Shown here: in pieces, positions 27,578-36,459 of the stretch
Layout: each line of letters begins with the position of its first letter
Position numbering within the stretch: position 1 is the stretch's first letter
Assembly (NCBI GenBank): GCA_025458245.1
Contig: JALOSW010000007.1
Span: 1-37,116, forward strand
Source: Burkholderiales bacterium
GTDB taxonomy: Bacteria > Pseudomonadota > Gammaproteobacteria > Burkholderiales > SG8-39
DNA length: 37,116 nucleotides
Direction of reading: 5' to 3'
Program-made: the position numbers and the translations under genes
Notes under the pieces: model-generated
Seen by the model: the letters and a program-made list of their open reading frames with translations, nothing else
What the model was told of the DNA's origin: nothing
Database searches by the model: none

Positions 27578-27613
27578 CTGGCGCCCCGGCCCGCGAGCCG
27601 GCTACGGCGCCAG
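27578..27613. terminator. candidate bidirectional stem-loop between convergent genes
   Basis: CTGGCGCC ... GGCGCCAG 8-bp outer stem with inner CCGGC ... GCCGG stem; sits between the two stop codons; no T-tract. Confidence 0.45.
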
Positions 27614-27617
27614 TCGC

Positions 27618-29249
27618 TCACCGGCCCTGCCGCGCCGCCAGCGCGCTGGCCAGAGCGCGGTCGTGGCCGTAGATGTCCTCGTAGAAGAACACCCGCCCTT
27701 CGCCGTCGGCGAGCGCGGTCGTGTAGAAGATGAGCACCGAGACCGGCCGCGGCAGCTGCGCATACGCGGGCTCGTGCCGGCTCATCGCCTCCGCGACGCG
27801 CGCTGCATCCCAGCCCCTCTCGCCATCGAGCGCAAACAGCGCGAGCGCGACCGGCATCTCGATGCGGATGCAGCCGTGACTGAAGTCGCGGCGCGTTCGG
27901 GCGAAAAGCTGCGGCGCGGACGTGTCGTGCAGGAAGATCGCGAGGTGGTTGGGCAGCACGAACTTGATCCGTCCCATCGCGTTGTGCTTTCCGGGGCGCT
28001 GGCGGATGCGCAGGGACCCGTTTTCCACGGCAACGAGGTTCTCGGGGGTCACCGCCTGGACGGCCGAGCCGTCGCCGCGCACGAACTCCATCTGCTCGCG
28101 CGCGAGATAGCCGGGGTCGCGGCGCAGGCGAGGCAGGATCTCCTTCGTCGCGATCGACCTCGGGACGTTCCAGTAGGGGCTGAACTCGATGGCGCGCAGG
28201 GTGTCGGCGAACACCGGCGTCTCGGTGTCGAGCGCCCTGCCCACGATGACGCGCATGGCGAGCGCCGGGGCCCGCGTGTCGTCCGGGAGGTCGAACGCCC
28301 AGAGGCGGAACGCGGGAATGTTGACCACGACGAGCGGCTGCGGCGCGAACGCGGGCAGCCAGCGCAGGCGCTCCATGCCGAGCTCGATCTGCGTCACGCG
28401 CTCGGCAGGCGGGACCGCGAGCGCGGCGAAGGTCGCCTTCCCGACGATGCCGTCCGGCTCCAACCCGTGGCGCGACTGGAAGCGGCGTACCGCTTCGGCG
28501 AGCTCGCGCGAGTAGACGTCGGCCGGGACAGGTTTCGCGCCGGGCGCCAGATCGCCGAATGCAGCGAGCCGCGCCGCGAGTGCCGCGGCCCCGGCATAGG
28601 CCGCACCCGGCTCGAGCTTCGCGACCGCCGGCAGAGCGGGGAGCGCAGGAGCGGATGCGAGGCCGCGGTAGCGCGCGAGCTGGTCCTTGAGTCGCCGATA
28701 GAGCGCGAGCTGCGGGGCGTATCGTCCCGGCAGCGCGCGCACCGCGTCGCCGGCGATCGCATCGCGCAGCGCCGCCACGGCGTCGAGGGGCGGCGCCGAT
28801 AGCGCGAGGTTCGGGTGGATCGCGCGCGGATCGATCCGGCCGGAGTGAAGATCGCGCAGCCACGCGAGCATGGCGAGCGTCGCAGCCACATCGAGCACCG
28901 CTGCGGCACGGGCGTCCGCGGCGCCCGGCGCAGCGTTCGCCGCGCGCGCGGCCAGCCATGCGACGTGGTAGTCGCGCGGATCGAGACCGTCCTCGCGCGC
29001 GCCGGCCAACACCTCGACCGCCTGACCAAGCGCCGCGCTCGGCCGGCCTTGCGCGAACCACGCGGGGTCGAAACCGGCCTGCGTGTAGAAGCGCGCCAGG
29101 TCCTCGCGCTCGCGCACCGCGAGCGGGGTGCCACGCGCGGGATGCGTGCCCTCGGCAAGCGCCTGCCGAAGCGCCGCGCGGCCCGCATCGTCCGCATGCG
29201 CGAGCGTCGCGCACAGCCCTACGACCAAAACGAGCAGCAAGCGGAGCAT
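27618..29249 (-). CDS. L,D-transpeptidase family protein (YcbB-like)
   Basis: Signal peptide; peptidoglycan-binding repeat AVRRFQSRHGLEPDGIVGKAT; catalytic FSHGCIRIE. Confidence 0.93.
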   Translation of the reverse strand: MLRLLLVLVVGLCATLAHADDAGRAALRQALAEGTHPARGTPLAVREREDLARFYTQAGFDPAWFAQGRPSAALGQAVEVLAGAREDGLDPRDYHVAWLAARAANAAPGAADARAAAVLDVAATLAMLAWLRDLHSGRIDPRAIHPNLALSAPPLDAVAALRDAIAGDAVRALPGRYAPQLALYRRLKDQLARYRGLASAPALPALPAVAKLEPGAAYAGAAALAARLAAFGDLAPGAKPVPADVYSRELAEAVRRFQSRHGLEPDGIVGKATFAALAVPPAERVTQIELGMERLRWLPAFAPQPLVVVNIPAFRLWAFDLPDDTRAPALAMRVIVGRALDTETPVFADTLRAIEFSPYWNVPRSIATKEILPRLRRDPGYLAREQMEFVRGDGSAVQAVTPENLVAVENGSLRIRQRPGKHNAMGRIKFVLPNHLAIFLHDTSAPQLFARTRRDFSHGCIRIEMPVALALFALDGERGWDAARVAEAMSRHEPAYAQLPRPVSVLIFYTTALADGEGRVFFYEDIYGHDRALASALAARQGR

Positions 29250-29260
29250 GGGGTTCGCCG

Positions 29261-29352
29261 GTCGAGTGTCGAGGATTGGCGATCGACAACCGGGAGTCGC
29301 GAGTCGGCGATCGCGCGCGCGGACCGGAAACCCGAATCCCGGATCCCGAATC
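29261..29352. repeat. degenerate 7-bp-periodic repeat in the rpoS/ldt intergenic region
   Basis: Parses as GTCGAGT GTCGAGG ATTGGCG ATCGACA ACCGGGA GTCGCGA GTCGGCG ATCGCGC GCGCGGA CCGGAAA CCCGAAT CCCGGAT CCCGAAT C; unit position 4 is G in 12 of 13. Confidence 0.6.
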
Positions 29353-30291
29353 CTAGAGCAGCACGTCCTTCGACAACCCGCGCCGGTGCAGGATGCGGCG
29401 CAGCTGCGACAGCGCCTCGATCTGCACCTGCCGCACCCGCTCGCGGGTCACCCCGAGGCTGGCGGCGAGCTCCTCCAGGGTCGCCACGTCCTGCCCGCTG
29501 AGCCCGAAGCGCCGCTCGATCACCGTGCGCTGCTTGTCCGAGAGCTGCCCGAGCCACTCGCGCACGAGCGCCTCGATCTCGTGCGCGGCGATGGTCGTCT
29601 CGGGCGAAACGGTCGAGTCGTCGGCGATCGATTCGCCGATCGAGAGCATGGGATCGATGTCGAGCGGCGCGTCGAGCGACGCGGTGCGCTCGTTCAGCGC
29701 GAGCAGGCGCCGTACCTCCTCGGTCGGCCGGCCGAGGAGGTGCGCGATGTCCTCGGCGCCCGCGTCGCGCGCGCCCGCCGACTCGAGGTGCCGCTTGGCG
29801 CGCAGGACCACGTTGAGGTCCTTGATCACGTGTACCGGCAGCCGGATGGTGCGCGACTGGTTCATGATCGCGCGCTCGATGTTCTGCCGGATCCACCAGG
29901 TGGCGTAGGTGGAGAAGCGAAAGCCGCGCTCCGGGTCGAATTTATCGAGCGCATGCATCAGGCCGAGATTGCCCTCTTCGACGAGATCGAGGAGCGGCAT
30001 GCCGCGGTGGAGATAGCCCTTCGCGACGTTCACCACGAGGCGCAGGTTGCGCGTGATCATCACCTCGCGCGCCTGCGCGTCGCCCTGCGCGGCGCGGCGC
30101 GCGTGCTCGAGCTCTTCGGCGGGCGTGAGGAGCGGGTTGAGCCCGATCTCGTGCAGGTAGAGCTGGGTCGCGTCGGAGAGGCTCTCGGGCTCGGCCGCGT
30201 CGGGCGTCCCAGGCAGCTCCGCCGCCGGCTCCCCCGCCTCCGCGGGCGCGTCGGGCTCGTCCGCGAGCGGGCGCGGCTCGTCGCTCGGCAA
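29353..30291 (-). CDS. rpoS: RNA polymerase sigma factor RpoS
   Basis: DATQLYLHEIGLNPLLTPAEE, RNLRLVVNVAKGYLHRGMPLLDLVEEGNLGLMHALDKFDPERGFRFSTYATWWIRQNIERAIMNQSRTIRLPVHV; downstream of nlpD. TTG start preceded by GGAG with 6-nt spacing. Confidence 0.95.
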   Translation of the reverse strand: MPSDEPRPLADEPDAPAEAGEPAAELPGTPDAAEPESLSDATQLYLHEIGLNPLLTPAEELEHARRAAQGDAQAREVMITRNLRLVVNVAKGYLHRGMPLLDLVEEGNLGLMHALDKFDPERGFRFSTYATWWIRQNIERAIMNQSRTIRLPVHVIKDLNVVLRAKRHLESAGARDAGAEDIAHLLGRPTEEVRRLLALNERTASLDAPLDIDPMLSIGESIADDSTVSPETTIAAHEIEALVREWLGQLSDKQRTVIERRFGLSGQDVATLEELAASLGVTRERVRQVQIEALSQLRRILHRRGLSKDVLL

Positions 30292-31332
30292 CTAGCGCTC
30301 CGGCAGATAGCGCATCGGATCCACGGGCTTGCCCTGTCGGCGGATCTCGAAGTGCAGCTTCGGCTGGTCGGCGTCGGTCGCGCCGACCTCGGCGATCTTC
30401 TGGCCCCTGGCGACCGTCTGCCCTTCCTTGACGAGGATCTTGCTGTTGTGGGCGTAGGCCGAGAGAAACGTGTCGTTGTGCTTGATGATCACGAGCTGGC
30501 CGTAGCCGCGGATCGCGGCCCCGGTGTACACGACGCGGCCGGCGGCGGTCGCGGTCACGGGGTCGCCGGGCTTGCCGGCGAGGTCGATGCCCTTGTTGGC
30601 CTCGCTGAAGCCCGAGATCAGACGCCCGCTGTAAGGCCAGGACCAGTCGACGCGATCGGGCTCGTCTGCGTCGGGCGCGGGTTTCGGCGGTGCTGCGGGT
30701 GCGACGGGCGCCGGCTCGACCTTCGCGACAGGCGGCGGCTCGGGCTTCGGCGGCGGCGCGGCTTCGGCGCGCGGCGCGGGGGCCGCCAACGCCGGACGCG
30801 CATCCTCACGCTGCAGCAGCGCGAGATTCTCCTCGGAGTACGGCAGCTTCTGCGCCTTCGGTTCGGTTTTCAGCGGACCTGCTGCCGCGGGTGCCCTCGC
30901 ATCGGCCGGCGCAGGCGCCGCGGCCGACCGCCCCGGATCGGTGCCGAGCGGCCGCGACTCGATGGGCGCAGCGCCGGCGATCGGACGGATCTGGACGCCG
31001 GTTTCGGTGGTCGTTACCGCGGGCGCCGCCGGACGCACGCGCAGCACCTGCCCGACCGAGATCCTGCCCGGGTCGGTGATGTTGTTCATCGCCGCGAGCT
31101 CGCGCACGTCCACGCCGTTCTCGAGGGCGATCGAGTAGAGCGTATCGCCGCGCTTCACGGTGTAGGTCTCGGGGCGCGCATCGGCGCGCGGTGCCGCGGG
31201 CGCCGGCGCCGGCTTCGCGGCTGGAGTCGGCATCCGCTCCACCACCGGCGCGGGAGTCCTGCTCGCGCAGCCCGCGAGCGCGGCGACGGTGACGAGCGCC
31301 GCGGTCCTGACGAAACGATCGATTCTCTTCAT
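30292..31332 (-). CDS. nlpD: NlpD-like LysM/M23 lipoprotein
   Basis: Lipobox LAGCAS; Lys[21 protein letters not shown]; degenerate LytM domain (NKGIDLAG in place of HxGxD); ATGA overlap with pcm. Confidence 0.94.
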   Translation of the reverse strand: MKRIDRFVRTAALVTVAALAGCASRTPAPVVERMPTPAAKPAPAPAAPRADARPETYTVKRGDTLYSIALENGVDVRELAAMNNITDPGRISVGQVLRVRPAAPAVTTTETGVQIRPIAGAAPIESRPLGTDPGRSAAAPAPADARAPAAAGPLKTEPKAQKLPYSEENLALLQREDARPALAAPAPRAEAAPPPKPEPPPVAKVEPAPVAPAAPPKPAPDADEPDRVDWSWPYSGRLISGFSEANKGIDLAGKPGDPVTATAAGRVVYTGAAIRGYGQLVIIKHNDTFLSAYAHNSKILVKEGQTVARGQKIAEVGATDADQPKLHFEIRRQGKPVDPMRYLPER

Positions 31333-31982
31333 TGCTTGCCCATGCGCATCGGCACGAAGCGCACCGCGTCGAGGCTCGACTCGTTGAAGCCGAATTGCGT
31401 GCGCTCCACCAGGATCAGCTGCTGACTCGATATGCCGAGCGGCAGCACCATGCGGCCGCCGACGGCGAGTTGCGTCTTGAGGGCCTGCGGCACCTCGGGC
31501 GCCGCCGCCGCGACGACGATCGCGTCGAAAGGCGCCACCTCGGGAAGGCCCTTGTATCCGTCGCCGTGCGACAGCCGGAGATTGGATATCCGGAGCGGCC
31601 GAAGGTTCGCGCGCGCCTTCTCGAGAAGCGGCGCCAGCCGCTCGATGGAGTAGACCTCCTTGGCCATCCGGGCCAGCACTGCGGCGGCATAGCCGCAGCC
31701 GGTGCCCACCTCGAGCACGCGGCCGAGGTCGCGCCCGTTCCGGGCCACCTCGATCATGCGAGCGACCGTGAAGGGCTGCGAGATCGTCTGCTCGAAGCCG
31801 ATCGGCAGCGCGGTGTCCTCGTAGGCGCGGCTCGCGAGCGCCTCCTCGACGAAGAGGTGCCGCGGCACGACCGACATCGCGCCGAGCACCAGCTCGTCGG
31901 CGATGCCCTTTTCGCGCAGCCGCGCGATCATGCGATCGCGCGTGCGCTGAGAGGTCATGCCGATGCCGCGCGTATCGTTCAT
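31329..31982 (-). CDS. pcm: protein-L-isoaspartate O-methyltransferase
   Basis: [58 protein letters not shown]. Confidence 0.96.
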   Translation of the reverse strand: MNDTRGIGMTSQRTRDRMIARLREKGIADELVLGAMSVVPRHLFVEEALASRAYEDTALPIGFEQTISQPFTVARMIEVARNGRDLGRVLEVGTGCGYAAAVLARMAKEVYSIERLAPLLEKARANLRPLRISNLRLSHGDGYKGLPEVAPFDAIVVAAAAPEVPQALKTQLAVGGRMVLPLGISSQQLILVERTQFGFNESSLDAVRFVPMRMGKQ

Positions 31983-32722
31983 TCCGCCATCCAGGCGCGG
32001 ACCACGTCGATCTGCTGCGGATGCGTGAGGTCGATCTGCAGCGGCGTGATCGACACCCGGTTCGACGCGACCGCATGGAAATCGGTGCCCGGCCCGGCGT
32101 CCTGCGCCCCGCCCGCCGAGCCGATCCAGTAGACCGTCTGGTTGCGCGGGTTCTTCGCCTTCACGACGCCCTCGGCGCGATGCCGCTTGCCGAGCCGCGT
32201 GACCTCGATGCCCTGCAGCGCCTCGTAGGGCACGTCGGGGACGTTCACGTTGAGGAGCATCGGCTGCGGCGGGGGCGTGCGGACGTAGCGCTCGACCAGC
32301 TCACGCGCCACGCGCGCGGCCGCCGGGAAGTTCGCCCCTTCCTTGCTGGCGAGCGAGACGGCGATCGCCGGAATGCCCAGGAGATGCCCCTCCATGGCCG
32401 CCGCGACCGTGCCGGAGTAGATGGTGTCGTCGCCCATGTTGGCGCCGAAGTTGATTCCGGACACCACGATGTCCGGCTGCTCTTCGAGGAGGCCCGTGAC
32501 CGCGAGGTGCACGCAGTCGGTCGGCGTGCCGTTGACGAAGCGGAAGCCGTTGGCGGCGCGGCGCAGGATCAGCGGCCGGTCGAGGGTCAGCGAGTTCGAC
32601 GCGCCGCTCCGGTCGCGCTCGGGCGCGACCACCGTCACGTCGCCCAGCGCGGCGAGCGTCTCGGCCAGGATCGCGATACCGGGGGAGAAGTAGCCGTCGT
32701 CGTTCGAGATCAGGATCCGCAT
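31979..32722 (-). CDS. surE: 5'/3'-nucleotidase SurE
   Basis: [60 protein letters not shown]. Confidence 0.97.
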   Translation of the reverse strand: MRILISNDDGYFSPGIAILAETLAALGDVTVVAPERDRSGASNSLTLDRPLILRRAANGFRFVNGTPTDCVHLAVTGLLEEQPDIVVSGINFGANMGDDTIYSGTVAAAMEGHLLGIPAIAVSLASKEGANFPAAARVARELVERYVRTPPPQPMLLNVNVPDVPYEALQGIEVTRLGKRHRAEGVVKAKNPRNQTVYWIGSAGGAQDAGPGTDFHAVASNRVSITPLQIDLTHPQQIDVVRAWMAE

Positions 32723-32787
32723 GCGTCCCGGGCCGGCGCTCGGCAGGAGTGTTCGAGACAAGCGCGCCGGCGGCGCGCGAAGCCGCG

Positions 32788-32793
32788 ATTATA
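32788..32793 (-). promoter_or_regulatory. candidate -10 element (TATAAT on minus strand) for surE-pcm-nlpD-rpoS
   Basis: Exact TATAAT on the minus strand about 65 bp upstream of the surE ATG; -35 is not convincing. Confidence 0.4.
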
Positions 32794-32883
32794 AAGGAGC
32801 CGGCCGGGCCTCGACGCAGGCCTGCCGGGCGGGAGGCGGCGACGCGCCGCACACCGCGGCATCGGCGGCCGGCGCTTCCCGGC

Positions 32884-33234
32884 TCATTCCTCGTCGTCGG
32901 CGCGCCAGCGCTCTTCCTTCTCGTCGTCGAGGTCCTCGTCCTCGTCGAGCAGACTCTTCTCGTAGGCCTCGTCGTAGTCTTCCTGCGAGAGCTCGTCCGC
33001 GTCCTCGAGCAGGCTCTCGAGTTCGGAGCGGAAGTCGGGATCGTCGGGCGTCATGCCCTCGTCGAGGAGATCGATCGCGCGCTGGAAGACCTCGTAGTTG
33101 TTGGGCGTGGTGAGATAGCCGCCGTCGGCGCCGACCACGTAGAAGCTCTCGGGGAACGCGGTCTCGAGCAGCGACTCGCCCTCGTCGCCGATCTCGCGAT
33201 CTTCGAGCACGAGCAGATCGTCGAGGTCCATCAT
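32884..33234 (-). CDS. small highly acidic hypothetical protein (116 aa)
   Basis: MMDLDDLLVLEDREIGDEGESLLETAFPESFYVVGADGG...LLDEDEDLDDEKEERWRADDEE; coherent globular N-terminal half and acidic tail. Confidence 0.7.
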   Translation of the reverse strand: MMDLDDLLVLEDREIGDEGESLLETAFPESFYVVGADGGYLTTPNNYEVFQRAIDLLDEGMTPDDPDFRSELESLLEDADELSQEDYDEAYEKSLLDEDEDLDDEKEERWRADDEE

Positions 33235-33350
33235 GCGCCCTGCCTCCCGGATGGTGACGCATGCATTGTCTCCGAAGCGCCCAGCGGGCGCAAAGCGCCC
33301 GCGGCGGCGCCCGCGGAGTCGGACCCGCGCCCCGCGGGCGAGTCGCGCGA

Positions 33351-34149
33351 TCAGCCGAACTTCGCGATCGGCGGCAGGTCCTCGAATTCGGGCCTGCGTT
33401 TCTCTTTCGCGGCCATCACCGCCTCGCGCACGTCGTCGGAGGCCCAGATCGCCGCCTGCAGCAGCGCCATGTGATCGAGACTCTCCGCAACGCCGTGATC
33501 GCGCGCGTGCACGATCGCCTGCTTCGTGCCCCACACCGCCGTGGGCGCTTTCGACGCGATCTCGCGCGCGAGCGCATCCGCCGCGGCGAGCGCCTCGGCC
33601 TGCGTCGGGAACACTTCGTTCACGAGCCCCAGCTCGCGGGCGCGCGTCGCCGGCATGCGACGGCCGCTGTAGGCGTACTCGCGCACGACGCCCTCGGGGA
33701 TGAGTTTCGGCAGCCGCTGCAGCGTGCCGAGATCGGCCGCCATGCCGATATTGGTCTCCTGGATGCAGAAGAACGCATCCGCCGTCGCGTAGCGGATGTC
33801 GCACGCGGCGACCATGTCGACGCCGCCGCCGATGCAGCCGCCCTGGATCACTGCGATCACCGGCATGCGCAGCCGCTCTAGCGCCGTGAACGCCTGCTGA
33901 AGCGCAAGCACGACCTCGCGGAATCCCGCACGCTCGGCAGCCGTGCGCGGCATCGCGAGGCTCGTGCCCGAGAAGACGTCGAGCGCCATGCCGGCCGTGA
34001 AGTGCTTGCCGGTCGACGAGACGACCAGCCGCCGCCGCGGCGATGTCCGTGAAGAACACCGCGTTCATGGCGTTCATTTCGTCCGGACGGGAGAGCTTGA
34101 GATGCGCGACGCGTTCGGCGATCGCGAGTTCGAACGAGCGGTAGGTCAT
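33351..34149 (-). pseudogene. enoyl-CoA hydratase/isomerase family gene, frameshifted with probable small internal deletion
   Basis: MTYRSFELAIAERVAHLKLSRPDEMNAMNAVFFTDIAA in one frame, LVVSSTGKHFTAGMALDVFSG...PPIAKFG in another; junction near 34015-34050. Confidence 0.8.
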
Positions 34150-34284
34150 GGCGGGCTCCGGCGGATCAAAGGGCGCGATCTTACCCGTCTCGCCGAGCGA
34201 GCGGCGCGCGATCCGACGCCTGCGGCGTGCAGGCCGATCGCGCACGCACGCGCGCCGCGGCGCGGCGCCGTCGCCCTCGGCCTC

Positions 34285-34306
34285 GCGTTTGATCCTCGTC
34301 AAACGC
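34285..34306. promoter_or_regulatory. candidate FNR/Anr-type binding site upstream of gpsA
   Basis: GCGTTTGA-TCCTCG-TCAAACGC perfect 8-bp inverted repeat containing TTGAT-CCTC-GTCAA (9/10 to TTGAT-N4-ATCAA). Confidence 0.45.
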
Positions 34307-34336
34307 CGCCGCGTGCCGCTCCCTCACTCTCCAGGC

Positions 34337-35341
34337 ATGGCAAGAGTCGGCATCATCGGCGGCGGCGCGTTCGGCACGGCCATGGCGTGCGTGCTCTCGC
34401 GCTCCGGTCACGAGATCGTCGTCTATGCGCGCGAGCCCGAGGTCGTCGAATCGATCAACCGCGATCGCGTCAACGCGATGTTCCTCGCCGGCGCGACGAT
34501 TCCCCGCGGCATCGTCGCGACGGGCGATCTCGCCGCCGCGAGCGCGCGCCAGGACTTCATCCTGATGGTGGTGGCCGCACAGCACGTACGCGAGGTCGCC
34601 GCCCAGATGCGCCCGCTGGTCGCGCCGGGCACGCCGGTGGTCGCGTGCTCGAAGGGCATCGAGCGCAAGAGCTGCGAGTTCATGCCCGAGGTGCTCGCGG
34701 CCGCGCTGCCGGAGGCCGTGGTCGCCGTGCTCTCGGGCCCCTCGTTCGCTCGTGAAATCGCCGCCGACCTGCCGTGCGCGGTGGGTCTTGGCTGCACCGA
34801 CGCCCGCGTACGCGCGCGCCTCGCTCGCGCAATCGCCAATCCGCGCTTCTGCGTGCACCCGTCGGAGGACGCGATCGGAGTCGCCATCGGCGGCGTGATG
34901 AAGAACGTCGTCGGCATCGCAAGCGGCATCACCGCCGGCCGAAAGCTCGGCGAGAACGCGCGCTCCACGCTCGTCACGCTCGGCCTCGCCGAGACCGTGC
35001 GGCTCGGACTCGCCAAGGGCGCGCGCGCCGAGACGTTCATGGGCGTCGCCGGGATCGGCGACCTGATGCTGAGCGCGAACAGCATGCAGTCGCGCAACAC
35101 GTCCCTCGGATTCGCGCTCGGCGAAGGCAGGAAGCTTGCCGAGGTGCTCGCGGGCCGCCGGGAGGTGACCGAAGGCGCGTTCTCGACCGAGGCCGTCGCC
35201 GCGCTCGCGCGTACGCTCGGCGTCGACATGCCGATCACGTTCGCGATCGACGACGTGCTGAACCGCAGCGCGGATCTCGACGGCGCGATGGCGCGCCTGA
35301 TGGCGCATCTCGCGGCCGGTGCGCCCGCGATGCCCGACTGA
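34337..35341 (+). CDS. gpsA: NAD(P)H-dependent glycerol-3-phosphate dehydrogenase
   Basis: VGIIGGGAFGTAMACVLSRSGHEIVVYAR, GPSFAREIAADLPCAV, GGVMKNVVGIASGITAGRKLGENARSTLVTLGLAE. Confidence 0.95.
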   Translation: MARVGIIGGGAFGTAMACVLSRSGHEIVVYAREPEVVESINRDRVNAMFLAGATIPRGIVATGDLAAASARQDFILMVVAAQHVREVAAQMRPLVAPGTPVVACSKGIERKSCEFMPEVLAAALPEAVVAVLSGPSFAREIAADLPCAVGLGCTDARVRARLARAIANPRFCVHPSEDAIGVAIGGVMKNVVGIASGITAGRKLGENARSTLVTLGLAETVRLGLAKGARAETFMGVAGIGDLMLSANSMQSRNTSLGFALGEGRKLAEVLAGRREVTEGAFSTEAVAALARTLGVDMPITFAIDDVLNRSADLDGAMARLMAHLAAGAPAMPD

Positions 35342-35596
35342 CTCGCACGACCCTCCGGGACCGGACGACACCGGCGATGACTCGCCGATGCGGGACCCTC
35401 CGCGTCCGCGGCCAAGAAGCAGCACGACCGCCGGCGCCCGTTGTGCGCGACTGCGGCGCCGAAGGGGCTGCGCTGGCCGTGACGCCGCAGTAACGGCAGC
35501 CGCACGCGACGCACGGATCAGCAGCGGCAGGGCGCCGTGGCCGCGCGGCGCGGGGCCGCGAAGCGCCCGCGCGCGCCTCCGGGCGGCGCGGCGGCG

Positions 35597-36310
35597 TCAC
35601 TTCCCGGTGACGGCCGGCCCCTCAGCCGAGTCGAACAGCGTGCGCGACACCCCGCCGGCGGCGATGGCGCCGGCGATCGGCGCGACCCAGAAGAGCCAAA
35701 GCTGCTCGATCGCCCAGCCGCCGACGAACAGCGCGGGCCCGGTGCTGCGCGCAGGGTTCACGGACGTATTCGTGACCGGGATGCTGACGAGGTGGATCAA
35801 CGTGAGGCACAGCCCGATCGCGAGGCCGGCGAACCCGACGGGCGCGCGCTTGTGGGTCGCGCCGAGGATCACGATCAGGAACATGAAGGTCATCACGACC
35901 TCGGTCACCGCGGCGGCGCCCAAGCCGTACTTGCCCGGCGAGTGCTCGCCGTAGCCGTTCGACGCGAAGCCCGCGCTCAGGTCGAACCCGGCCTTGCCGC
36001 TCGCGATGACATAGAGCACGCCAGCCGCGATCACCGCCCCGACGACCTGCGCGAACACGTAGGGCAGGAGCTGAGCCGCGGGAAAGCGGCCGCCCGCCCA
36101 GAGTCCGAACGACACCGCCGGATTGAAGTGGCCGCCCGAGATCGGTCCGAGCGCGTAGGCGCCGGTGACCACGGTGAGACCGAAGGCGAGCGACACGCCC
36201 GTAAGCCCGATGCCGACTTCGGGAAACGCCGCAGCGAGGACGGCGCTGCCGCAGCCCCCGAGTACGAGCCAGAAGGTGCCGATGAGTTCGGCGGCGAGTT
36301 TCGGCGTCAT
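35597..36310 (-). CDS. aqpZ: aquaporin Z-like MIP channel
   Basis: Two NPA motifs ([24 protein letters not shown]); [22 protein letters not shown]. Confidence 0.95.
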   Translation of the reverse strand: MTPKLAAELIGTFWLVLGGCGSAVLAAAFPEVGIGLTGVSLAFGLTVVTGAYALGPISGGHFNPAVSFGLWAGGRFPAAQLLPYVFAQVVGAVIAAGVLYVIASGKAGFDLSAGFASNGYGEHSPGKYGLGAAAVTEVVMTFMFLIVILGATHKRAPVGFAGLAIGLCLTLIHLVSIPVTNTSVNPARSTGPALFVGGWAIEQLWLFWVAPIAGAIAAGGVSRTLFDSAEGPAVTGK

Positions 36311-36459
36311 GGGCGAAAGCGTCCTCTGCGTCGTTCGGATGGGCCCGCCGCCACGAATCGGTCCGCGGCGGCGTGCGGGGGCTGCGAGGATACTGCGCGC
36401 GCAGCCACGGGGGAAGCCCTACCCGCCGCCTCGCGCGGCTCGCCCGCCGCCGACCGGCG

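Noticed and set aside
24047-29289. Long minus-strand open frames (744 and 1011 aa) antisense to the urate operon and out of frame with ldt
   Set aside because: Shadow ORFs in a GC-rich genome; repetitive Arg/Ala content, conflict with strongly supported genes.
29128-31425. 765-aa plus-strand frame across rpoS and nlpD
   Set aside because: Shadow ORF opposite two clearly identified genes.
35235-35600. Minus-strand ORF with a CVACGCRYC cysteine cluster between gpsA and aqpZ
   Set aside because: Overlaps the gpsA 3' end, otherwise Arg/Pro/Ala-rich and unconvincing; the Cys cluster is probably chance.
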